Assembly: GCA_033032175.1 (NCBI GenBank)
Contig: CM065320.1
Coordinates: 9,548,001-9,612,000, forward strand
Source: Saturnia japonica
Taxonomy: Eukaryota > Arthropoda > Insecta > Lepidoptera > Saturniidae
Direction: 5' to 3'
DNA length: 64,000 bases
Shown: piece by piece, positions 26,601 to 36,000 of the stretch
How positions within the stretch are numbered: the first letter of the stretch is position 1
How the letters are laid out: each line of letters begins with the position of its first letter
The notes under the pieces: generated by a model
The model's database searches: none
What the model saw: only the letters and a program-made list of their open reading frames with translations
Told to the model about the DNA's origin: nothing
Program-made: the position numbers and the translations under genes

Positions 26601-28943
26601 CCTCCTATAACTCGTAGTAAAGCTAAAACTAAGAACCTCAAATGGTGAATTGTTTTTTTTTAAATATTTAAGTTACTATTAATTGTTATTTGTTTTACCT
26701 TTCTATTTGTATTAGTTAATAATTTTTAAATTTATATACTTATGTTATTTTGGGTGTAGGGATATTGTATGGGATTTTAGTTTTTATTTGTTTTTTTTTT
26801 ATTGTTTTTATTTTAGATAATAAGTTCTAAATCTATATTTGTTATTATGGGTGTAGGGATATTGTTTTATTAGTTAGTTATTTTTCCTTTTAAGGGGAAG
26901 ATGTTGTAGTAGGTAGTTTGGTTTTAATATAAATGTCTTGTGGGTACATTAATAAATACTCAGTTGTCATCTGAGCTTGGTTGTTTCAATACACAACACA
27001 TAGTTCACCATAGTTCGTAAATTCTTTAAAATCTTTATAGCATAAAAATTTTACAAATTTTTTTTGAATAGATTCAATACTATCTATGTATTTATTTTAT
27101 TGAGGCGACCATATGACTGAAGCATATTCAAGAGTACTTCTTACGTACGCGAAGTACAGCATTTTAATTCTCTCTATATGTGTGAATGGTTCGCATATAC
27201 GTTTGATGAAGCCTAATTGTTTATATGCTTTACTAACCAAGTCTCTAACCTTGTCAACTTTTCTAATAGGAACATAATTTATGTAATACTGAAAGTTAAT
27301 AACTTTAGATTTACGTGTAAAGCTGATATTTACGCACTTATTTACGTTAACAGTAATTTTATTCTTTTTATAATATTCCTGAAGAGTATTAATGTCACGT
27401 TGGATATTTATGCAGTCAATTTCTGATTTAACCCTTAAATAAATCTTCTTATCGTCAACAAACATTATTAATTTTGAGTGCTTAAAACAATCACATATGT
27501 CAAAAAGATAAGCATTATAAAGTAGCGGACCTAGGATTGATTCTTGCGGGACTCCAGAGGGTATTTTGATAAAATTACTGCAAGAACCACCCACTACAAC
27601 AGCTTGCATCCTGTTACTTAAATAAGATTCAAACCACCTATGTAAGTTACCACGTATACCAAGAAAATAAAGTTTTTGCATCAGAATAATATGATCCACA
27701 CGATCACGAACGCTTTTTCAAAATCGGTATATATGACATCGACCTGCTGTTTGTTATCCATACCAGTTAGTATGTAATCTGTGAACACAGACAAATTAGT
27801 AATAGTGGAACGCTTTTTCATAAAACCGTGTTGCTGAGTTGGCATACATTTATAGATTAGAGGACTAATAAATTTAAAAATTAACTTTTCAAAAATTTTG
27901 CCTAAAGTATTTAAAATAGATATAGGTCTATAATTTTTTATTTCCATTTTAGTGCCACTTTTATGCATTGGTATTATAAGGGCCTCTTTCCATTTTGTAG
28001 GAAAACAACAATATTTATTAAGCGAAAGGTTAAATAAAGCCGTTACAGGCTTTGCCAGGTATACTGCGCATTCTTTAAAAAAGAGAGGTGGAATTTTATC
28101 ACTGCCAGGACCCTTGTTGGTTCTGAGAGAGTTTAGAATTTTAAATACACTTTCTTCGTCAAACTCTAAGGTGTCCATCTCATCTGTCGTTATTCTGTTT
28201 GATGAGAAATTATAGTAATCCAGGCAAGAATTACATTTCGTGAAAACACTTTCAAAATAGTTATTAAAACCATTAGAAATTTCGATTTCTGAGTATTGAT
28301 AACATACATACGAAAAAATAGAAACCCTCTTTCACTTTACTTCGTACTCGTACTTAGTGTTGCCAGATAGAAAAATGTAAAAGGAGAGCAGATAATTTTG
28401 CGAATCACTTAATACTGCTTGTCACATGCACTTGCTACTGAACAAAGTATAAATGGGCCATAAGGTAGTCTGAATTAATTAGTAATTTGTACAACTGTTT
28501 AATTATGTTTAATTTTAGACTACATTATAATCTTTTGAAACGAGATTTTAGGGTAAAATTTGAAGGAAAAGTGAATTTTAAATATATGCAAAAATTTAAT
28601 AATAAAAAATTGTTATAAATTTCAGGGTTGCCTGGAAAAATTGGAAGAATGGTATGAGAAACAATATTTAGTATTAATGATGGGTCTGTTTATTTTTGCA
28701 CTTGTTAAACTTGGCGTCCTACTGAGTACTATATTTTCGTGTATTCGATACAAGAAACATAAAAGAGTTATACATTCAATCACAGTTCAATCTGTTGATA
28801 GCAAAACGAAAGAAGACTATTACGCTAGCGATATAAACAGAGATGAACCCATAACTGCCAAATATGTTCAACCAAATAACTTTTACAGTCCAAGAGTGCG
28901 TAATCCAAGAATATTCTCGAACAAGCCAAATGACATGCTGTGA
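20609..28943 (+). CDS. Tetraspanin, five coding exons
   Basis: Four-pass membrane protein that organises partner proteins in membrane microdomains. Coding exons: 20609-20671, 20964-21182, 22346-22573, 23078-23278, 28626-28943 (342 codons plus TGA). All introns are GT..AG in phase 0. Residues 1-21 start MKCRTSS and open TM1, which continues in exon 2 (FFICGFLEVVCGFLLLC). TM2 is YYLALALLAFGLAMC. TM3 (YFLVVLCLLLCECAGG) lies at the start of exon 3. The large loop has LLCCGITDA, VPLSCC, SRC and, at the last exon junction, PGC, with an N-glycosylation site (VNAS). TM4 is LMMGLFIFALVKLGVLLS. A long polar tail of about 65 residues ends NKPNDML before TGA. The start ATG fits the usual short basic N-terminus. 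Intron 4 (5.3 kb) contains a LINE interrupted by an LTR element. I cannot assign the subfamily. The frame may extend past the TGA (see 28941-29036). Confidence 0.92.
21335..21610 (+). repeat. Interspersed repeat C, copy 3
   Basis: GTGACGGCACTGTGCCTGAT at the left. The right part corresponds to 11719-11900 (GTCATGCCAGTCTGC, AGCTGGATATACC, GGTGGTTGCGACCTAGT). It is the most complete copy and lies in tetraspanin intron 2. Confidence 0.65.
22124..22275 (+). mobile_element. tRNA-like SINE or SINE fragment
   Basis: TGGCGCAGCGGTAG (22138-22151) resembles a pol III A box and GGGTTCCATGG (22191-22201) a B box, about 40 nt apart. No acceptor-stem pairing or CCA context is convincing, so I read it as a tRNA-derived SINE head, single copy here. 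Confidence 0.5.
24120..24216 (+). repeat. 5' LTR
   Basis: 97 bp, starts TGTTGTAGTAGG and ends AATACACAACA. It contains an AATAAATA poly(A)-like word. The primer-binding site should follow directly (TGGTGGCAGCGG at 24217); I do not assign the tRNA. Confidence 0.95.
24324..26648 (+). CDS. Gag-protease-integrase fusion, reverse transcriptase missing
   Basis: One uninterrupted frame of 774 codons starting ATG 107 nt after the 5' LTR. Residues 1-180 or so are Gag (WQRWKKQFHLFMKASG, then LLINLIG), typical of mag-type elements. A Gly/Arg-rich patch follows at about 208-245. Cys-rich knuckles lie at about 255-292, the second a standard CFVCKNYGHFARMC. The aspartic protease motif LDTGADINVLS is at about 353 and LGREA at about 428. 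The sequence then passes, through three tandem ACAGGT hexamers (25644-25661, within residues TGTGTG), straight into the CC half of the integrase zinc finger (KKCKVC) and a DD35E core: GIDLF, SDNGPQF, then E in ANGKSERA with exactly 35 residues between the last two acids. The C-terminus has RSYIIKNRKGVYRRNRRHL. Reverse transcriptase, RNase H and the HH half of the zinc finger are absent, so the copy needs RT from elsewhere. Confidence 0.93.
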   Translation: MEHARPPSELCLDGSSVSRADAWQRWKKQFHLFMKASGVAKEEPGVQAGLLINLIGADGFDVYETFTFEDETKRDDVTELIKKFDSYFGVKPNITLARYNFFTRNQEACETIDQYVIALKLLSKHCQFKILEDELIRDRIVCGINNTIVREHLLRTEDLTLDQAVKICQVNEISADSNRLLESRVLSGSAGTSGVHVDAVSRCARAGRGGGGGGERSAAVEAAREPTAPRDQRVWGRGRWLQQGRRYAPTGSSVSCHRCGGNCLEPNLCPAIVLQCFVCKNYGHFARMCKSSNRVKKMYDIGIHERESDHDEDCDECEEFYVSTVSEVMNEYLSANEWYEVLKGEFFEETFKLDTGADINVLSYQRFLELGYNPKLINTKKNIKLQSYSGNTIPIKGICNLTWWHKNKMYDLKFAIANINCQSVLGREACSNLSLIRRVHTGTGTGISQDVETYVKKCKVCRENLNKPSKEPMIPIVIPKLPWNKIGIDLFEYGTKHYLIIVDYFSGFPEVILLHNTTSISIINALKDNFARYGIPEIVISDNGPQFSCRGFKQFSEQWGFEHVTSSPYYAQANGKSERAIQTIKKILKKSSDSNTDFYLNLLSYRNTPRDNLNSPAQLLMGRRLNCRLPVHPELLKRNSVVNDEQDHRSLVQKQIKSKKYYDLHSKKHPELNVGDDVIIINNNERSRGTVTAKAQTPRSYIIKNRKGVYRRNRRHLIPDTELNSSHDDNEDISEETFLSSNDSDYSHDLTLLFDDKYSPPITRSKAKTKNLKW
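26892..26901 (+). other. Polypurine tract
   Basis: AAGGGGAAGA lies immediately before the 3' LTR, where plus-strand DNA synthesis is primed in LTR elements. Confidence 0.85.
26902..26998 (+). repeat. 3' LTR
   Basis: Identical by eye to the 5' LTR over 97 bp, and followed by the CATAG duplication. Confidence 0.95.
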
Positions 28944-29036
28944 GAATTAACAACGGAGATAAATTCTTTAGAGAGAAAACTTGAAAGATTCTCAGATTAC
29001 TTGTACAAGCAGCAGGCTGATTCCATTATGTGGTGA
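28941..29036 (+). other. In-frame continuation after the tetraspanin TGA
   Basis: After the TGA at 28941-28943 the same frame stays open for 30 codons to a second TGA at 29034-29036. The product would be hydrophilic and helix-prone (EINSLERKLERFSDYL, then YKQQADSIMW). A single change CGA to TGA at a CpG would explain the first stop. It could be stop readthrough, a recent truncation or a sequencing difference, or chance. Confidence 0.45.
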
Positions 29037-29283
29037 TATTAATTAAATCTTTAAATTTATTACTATAGGAACAACTTTCGTAAAGGAGACAAAACCAATA
29101 AGATGAGTGCCATAGATATGATCATAATAAAATGATCAATATAGACATTAAAATCAAGTAATATAATAATTCTAAAGTATTTATTCTCCGTAAACGTCAC
29201 AACGACATTTTCTTATAATAATAATTATGTACTGTGTTAGTATAAGACATTTTCGGACTGATTATATATATATATTTTTTATA

Positions 29284-29322
29284 AATAAAAAGACATAATA
29301 AATAAAACATCATAATTTTATT
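29284..29322. terminator. Poly(A) signals of convergent genes
   Basis: AATAAA on + at 29284-29289 and 29301-29306 suits the tetraspanin 3' end. AATAAA on - at 29322-29317 could serve the long 3' UTR of the mam-like gene. This is inference from motif and position only. Confidence 0.4.
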
Positions 29323-32094
29323 AATTAATACGCAATATTATTTTCAAAAGAACATTCAAAAATTGGTCCTAAATTTAAAACATTGTTAACAATGGCTCTG
29401 GAATGTCGCTATCATTCACAATAATTGGTTTCTGGCTGCTTTATTATTTTATATACAACTATAAGAGAGCTGACAACATTATTACCCCCATTTGACATGA
29501 TGCCCAAGTCGTTTCCATATGATTCCATACACCCTGAAATCATCTTGTACATACTACTTGTTGTTTAACAACCATTCTACATTACTTACATGTGTTTTTG
29601 AAGTAGACAGAGAAGATATAATAATAACATAGACAATAAAAAAAATTAAAAAATATATCCCCGATTGTAACTTTAAAAGATAATTAAGAAAACCAACAGC
29701 CTACTCTGATTCCAGAATCCCTCAAATCCCATATTTAAAATGATACAATGAGATCCTTAACAATAATAATAATATATTTATAATAATAATTGATGCTATA
29801 TTTTATCTATTGACCGTTGAGACCGACATCACAGTATAATCTACTATATTTCTTAGGTACAGGAATGCTCTTAATTCATAATGCTTAGTTAATAACAATT
29901 TACATTTTGCACTATTTCTAATAATATAAAAGATCGAGTCATTCTCAGGCGGATACCAACGTCACTGATAAGTGATAACACTGATAACTATCTGTTTTCA
30001 TTTAAAAACCTATCATACATTTTCCTTTTAGACCTATTAGGAATAACATTTACACTGGTAACGCAATTATACGTTCAGTAAGTAACTAGCCTCCTAGAAA
30101 CAGCACTAACGATGTTGAAACTTTAAATAAATAATATTTAATATATATTATAATTATTATGTAAGAGATTACATTACGCGATAATTTTCTTCTAAAGTTA
30201 TGTGTATTGTTAATCAAGTTGTAGTTAACAATGTATGACAGGTTTAACACAACAGATCCATTATACTATGTTCATCATAAGAAAGGTTGCATGATAGATG
30301 TCACCAAAAGTTGATATTTAAAAAAAGCTGTTACTGGTTAAACAAGGGGCTTTTCTTGACTTCCACCCCGTAGTGCCCTTTTTAGCTCTTAGGTACAACA
30401 CAAAACATCTGAGGCCTTTACCGATAGTGAAAGTTCGCATTATTGCATACCAGCATGTATTTTACCGAGTATGTGGTACAAGTACAAGACCATGAAACCT
30501 GGTACGTATATATGTACAAAGAAAGTTATTTTTATTTTAGAGATGAGGCATAACTTAAATCAACCTAAATATTATCGATAATTCGATTAAGCTTTTAAAG
30601 AATTCAGGGGATTTATAAGCTGTGTAAATGAAATATAACAATAGAGATCGCAGTCCGGAACTCTTAACATACACGGCTTGCGCATAGTATTGATTACCTG
30701 TCGCCATACAAGTTGGTTGCGTGTTCATCATTCTTCCAGTCAATATATTTATTTCTATGTTACTGCAGTAAAAATGTAGGACTTACGAGAACATTCATTT
30801 TTATTCTAAAATAAAAGATTACTGATAAATTAAAAGTATAGTAGCATCCGATCATTGCGATTATTTTTCCAAATTTGTTTTTTTTTGGTCTTCTCTAGCT
30901 TTAAGAACCATACAATATAAATCTGCAGGTAGGTACAAAAAAGTGGAAATTCTCAAAAATCATTAAATTCAAGAATTTATTAGGATTTTATCGTGTAAAA
31001 TGTTTTTATGACGTTTATGTATCATTATTTATTTATAATCATAATTATTGATAGTCAAAATGCATATTTTAGGTTATATCGAAATTTGCACTACGTAACA
31101 ATTTACATTTTATAGATAATTCGTGCAACCTTTCATATAATGAACACGGTATAACTACATGTGTCAATACACGCAAAGGTATACCTATTGAGATATAAGA
31201 AAGATAATAAATAAATTAATAGAGAATTCATCTTGTTTAAAGACGCAAATCTATTGCCCCAATTTAATTTAGCATTTACATAAATAAACTCATTAAAAAG
31301 TAAATAAAAATATGAATTGTCTTTTGTGCTTTCCTTATTAACTATAATATAATAATCTGCAATAAATATACATTATCCTACTCTGCAACTACATTAAAAA
31401 TTATATCATAGAAGAAAACGTTTCAGAGAATAATCAGAGACTTAATAACTATTATACTGATCTTATAAATTATATTAAACAATTATTTAAAAATTAATAT
31501 TATTATTTACAAAAAGGGTAATTAACAATTATTATAATATAAATTATAAATACTATGTAGTGGATATTTTTCATATTAACCAGTGTACACAAATAATGTG
31601 GTCCAAACGATTATGAACTATTAAAAAAGATTATATGCCACATAATTAGATTAACTGTTAGCACAGTTCGTCGAAAGTTGCTACAATAAATCCTGTTTAA
31701 TAACTTTGGTCATTATTTATATTATTATGTTACATACGTTTATCTCGTTTAGATATATTATAAATATGCTATATATAGAAGACAAATTCACCCAAAAACG
31801 ATCCATTTAATTGACTATAAAATAGGTCAATCATAGTCGGGACAACCTAATAGGTTGTTTTTGACACACGTGATACGCATATACGCCTGATACACTACGT
31901 AAGAATGCGACAAAAAATTGTGGTTCATGTTATCTGATTAAAGAGATTATTGATACAGTATTATTAAGGAAATAAAGTGTTTTACTTTAAGTTATGATTT
32001 CGCTGTATTTGGATGATGGGATCAATAAAACGGAACATTGTAATATGCTATATTATACTTAGAACACAAAGATTTAACATAATCTAAACAAATA
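29323..32094. other. Long AT-rich stretch without a gene
   Basis: No coding signal on either strand. It may include a long 3' UTR of the minus-strand mam-like gene. No repeat recognised. Confidence 0.45.
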
Positions 32095-32401
32095 AATAAA
32101 ATTGAAGTGTCTATTTGTAATGTCAAAATATCAGTTTTTTACTAAATGCATATGTATGTGTATAAGGTACATCGGTTAGACCGATTTTGACGGGACTTTT
32201 ACTGGCAGATAGCTGATGTTATAAGGTGTAACTCAGAATACTTTTATTTTACAAAAAATAAGTAGGGTTCCGCGTAAATAAAATAATAAGCATTTTTATC
32301 TTTAAAATGACCGATAGGCGACCTCCATGGGTGGAAGCGGGTCACCACATACTGAAGGCACGATGCAGTCCACGCGAGCGGAGCCGCAGGCACAGCTAGT
32401 T
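32095..32401 (-). repeat. CTAGCTG-type repeat, subfamily 2 copy 1
   Basis: Ends CCACGCGAGCGGAGCCGCAG then GCACAGCTAGT (the repeat's start, read from the other strand). Internal words (GTCTATTTGTAATGTCAAAAT, GACCGATTTTGA, GATAGCTGATGTTATA) match 52345-52842 and, inverted, 58170-58400. Confidence 0.75.
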
Positions 32402-33038
32402 TTTAATAATTATATTTAAATAGCTACAATTTTGTAAAGCGGTATCACTTTTTGCTAAAAAAATGACTAATTTTTTGGAAAAAATATTACGTAGTTATCA
32501 TAATTTACATGCGATAAGTATAAAAATTAAAAAATTACTACATAAGATAATAATAATCGATTACAAAACTAGTTTCAAAGGTATTTCAATTATAAACAGT
32601 CCCGACCCCACGGAAACACACAACGTCGAGAGTCTAGAGGCAACATTGCATGATCGTCAAATAGAAATATGAAATAATTTGCGCTTTTGATACTAATTAC
32701 CTAAAATAAAATGATATATGATGCTTTTATATAATACTAATTGTTGTAGTATAGAAATAACGTGGTAATTGTGTCGCATTATTTATTTAAGATATGCAAA
32801 CTTCACATCACATTTAAAAATTATAAAATAATCACAATATAATTCCAAAGTGCCAATTATGAAGTAGGACAAAAATTACTTTTTATAATTATACCTAACG
32901 ATAATGATAAGTGTGTATGAAATGTGTTTAATTGTTTAACCTCGTGTGTGAAAACGCGCGATCACATTGTCAAAAGCGACCTATTACATAGTCCCGGCTA
33001 TAGCAATTCTATAACGCACGTTACGTGTAACGTAACGT
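32402..33038. other. Presumed 3' UTR of the mam-like gene
   Basis: Directly downstream (minus strand) of the stop at 33041-33039. AT-rich. A 69-codon plus-strand ORF here has no recognisable feature. Confidence 0.4.
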
Positions 33039-36000
33039 TCATTTCAGTATAAGAATATCGTTTAAAAACGAGTTGTCTAGGGAGTTCAGTAATTCTTGTG
33101 CGGTGAGATTGCTGGCGTCCGTGGAAGGCATGTTATCAAGGAAGTCCAAATTAAAGTCTGCCGTTTGTCCCGTGAAGGAAGACGTGTTATGGAGAGAAGG
33201 GAAGGAATGTTGCGTCGTGTTACCGTTTTGCGATTGCATCGGTCCATTTTGTGGCATCATAGAATTCTGCATAGAAGTATTCTGAGCGTGCATGGGTCCA
33301 GTCTGACCTTGCATCGGATTGCTCTGCATTGGGCTACCTTGGTGGGTGTTCATGCCGCCCATGCCACCCTGCTGCATGGTCATGCTCTGTGACTGGCTCA
33401 TATGAATGTTGGGTATCTGTAAAGGAGGGAATATAAAAAAATCACAGAAAGTATAAAATCTTTGAACCATACATTTTTCAGCTGCCCTAAACTTGGGGTG
33501 TAGGTGTCGAATTACATCTTTAAAGTTGAGATGCCCAAGCCAAGCTCACCCGCATCTGCTGAGTAACGAACGAGGAAATGGCGATAGGTAGGGCTATTTT
33601 GCCCGGCTGGGCCGCGACCACCATGCGTGTTGCATTTTGAGATCAGCCTGTGCATATCCAGTTAAATTAATGCATGTCAGTATGACAGCAGTGACCGTCG
33701 ATGGATTACGATATCTCGGTAATCGCCATTGTGTTAGGATTGTACTGTGCTTACCATCAGGGACAGTAACGCCAATTTACCGTGCTATACTATAAAAACA
33801 GAGTATACTGTTCCTTGCATAATATTCTGCCCTGTAAATATTCCCTCGTAAATACATTAATGACATGGTTATATTTAAATCCACATTTATTGATCGATGG
33901 ATCGATGTTTACCAGGGATGGAAAAAGTGAGTGATATAGGAAGGAGAGTAAATGCCGGTAATATGTGAATGAGGCGTTACACTCCTTTATGAGCAGCCAG
34001 AGAATTTCTATGAATGTTCGTTTGGCTGTGCATAGAGGAGTGTTGGTTCCAACACTCATGTACGGAAATGAAAGCTGGATGTGGTAGAAAAATCATGAAA
34101 GTAAAATAAATCTGGTAGAAATAAGAGCGCTAAGAGGTATGTTAGGAGTGAAATTGAGTGACAGGATAAGAAATAGTGTGATAAGAGAGTTTTGTGGTGT
34201 GAAAGAAAATATAGTCACATGGATTGAGAAAGGAATGTTTAGATGGTTTGGGCATGTTGAGAGGATGAATGAAAGAAGAATGACTGAACAAATTTGTAAT
34301 GCGAGTGTGAAAGGAAATGTTGGAAGAGGAAGGCCTAGACGAACATTCATCGATCAAATCGGAGACGTTCTGAAGAAAGGTCAGGTCAGCAGTACTCAAA
34401 CCGACGAGCATGCATGAAAAGATTAATGAATTTTGAAGAAGCGAAAGATGTATGCCAGGATCGTAGCAGGTGGAAGGACCCATGGGAAATAGGCGTGATT
34501 TATGTATGTATGTATGTATGTATGTATTTATTAAAATATTGACTTTATTTATTTTTTATCTCTATTTATATAGCTATGATTTATTTATATTTATATGTTT
34601 AGCATATTTCATTGAATCCACAAAAAATAATTCATTCTAAAATTGTGACTGTTTTATATTGCTATGTATCTCCATTTTGTTTTTAGGTTAGGTTACCATT
34701 ACACTGAACAATTTGCAACTGAGCTCGAAAACGTGTTATAAATGTTATAATATTTGACATTGGTGAAATCGTCTACATAAGCAGAAAAAAATAATAGCAA
34801 AAAAAGCAACAATTTAATTGAAATACTTGTTCTAGTTGTTTCGGTTTTTTCCATCACACTGGGCGTTGACAACAAAGTGAATTAGCACAGAATAACTCAC
34901 CAAGTAAACCATTAAATAAATGAACTATTTAAAGAAATTAGATATAAGTTTTACCTGGCCTTGAACACTCATCATTTGATTCTGTTGCATGATGAGATGT
35001 GACATAGGTGACTGCTGACCAGACGCTCTATAAAAAATGTATTAATAGTTAATTACAAAATAAATTATGGAACTGCATTTTAGTAGACAAGATGTCCATT
35101 AACTAAAGACTAGATTCAGAACAGAACGTTTATTTTTTGTTTGAAAGCGCTAATCTCTGGAACTACCAGTCAGAATTGAATTCGTTTATTTTTGCATTTT
35201 ATAGTCTATTTATTGGTAAAGCACTTCATGCTACGATTCAAAGAAGTGGAGCAGCAGCCATGAACGTAAAATAATATGGAAAGTTGTAGGCAAATACAGG
35301 AAGTGAGAACAAAGTAGGGATGTTACGAACATTCGCATTCGTATTTGCGAAAGATTCGCTTTCGCAACAAACCATATGAATATTTTACGAATACGAGTGC
35401 GCATTAAGAAGTGGTCCTGAATTCCTCAAATGAAGAAGCCTCCGATGTATAAACTGGACCTGAAGTCACGCTGCTGTGTGAAATCGAAGCCGAATTGAAG
35501 GGATATATATATGAAAGAAAAATAAATATCTTTCGGGGAAAACCATCTGAACTGTGTATGCAATTATTAATAATGCAGTCGGCCTTATTTATATTAATAA
35601 AACTGTAGTTCTGTCTGTACAGTAAATTTTTTGTTCATATTTCCTTATGAAAGACATTGATCACGAAATATACTTTTAAAAATGTTTAATCTGTCTACCT
35701 GTTTGTTTGTATGTCCGGTTTGAACACACATGGACAGATTTTGATGAAGTTCTGTACACACAATTTTGGGTGTGTAATTCCTTGAATGATGGGCTATGAT
35801 AATTTTTAACAACACGTTTATGAAACGTAAACGAAATTTCCTTATTTCTTAACAGATTTTGATGATTTTTTGTACACGAGAATTATAAATTATTACACAA
35901 TTGATGGGCTATAACAATTGTCATTATTACTTCTAGAAATCGTAAATAAAGAAGCTCAAAAAATTCTGAACTGAATGTGATCAAATTTTGTAGATGGGAA

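Larger units (their letters stand above)
24115..27003 (+). mobile_element. Ty3/gypsy (mag-lineage-like) LTR element with target duplication
   Basis: Two 97-bp LTRs (24120-24216, 26902-26998) are identical by eye and begin TGTTG and end CAACA. The 5-bp duplication CATAG flanks both sides (24115-24119 and 26999-27003). A purine tract precedes the 3' LTR. One intact ORF lies inside. LTRs under 100 bp, the gag type and the integrase tail point to the mag lineage, known from Bombyx. Identical LTRs mean a recent insertion. The target was the LINE in tetraspanin intron 4. Confidence 0.95.
23527..28320 (-). pseudogene. LINE reverse transcriptase relic, split by an LTR element
   Basis: Minus-strand remnant of a Jockey/CR1-type non-LTR retrotransposon. 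28178-27681 carries LRTNKGPGSDKIPPLFFKEC, the NYRPISIL motif, THE QQHGFMKKRST block and YTDFEKAF. 27699-27097 carries GVPQESILGPLLYNAYL and the active-site region as FVDDKK (FADD-type box altered). After the LTR insertion (24115-27003) the C-terminus continues at 24114-23868 with RLDSLEVRRRQHEM and ARSYNEVYM. A frameshift sits near 27690, and the endonuclease is absent. The low-coordinate end at 23527 is an ATT-rich tail, which fits a 3' end. It lies in tetraspanin intron 4, antisense to the gene. Confidence 0.88.

Noticed and set aside
32463..32672. 69-codon plus-strand ORF as a gene
   Set aside because: AT-rich, Lys/Ile composition, no motif, next to a repeat.
33073..33392. Two plus-strand ORFs
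   Set aside because: Antisense shadows of the terminal mam exon.
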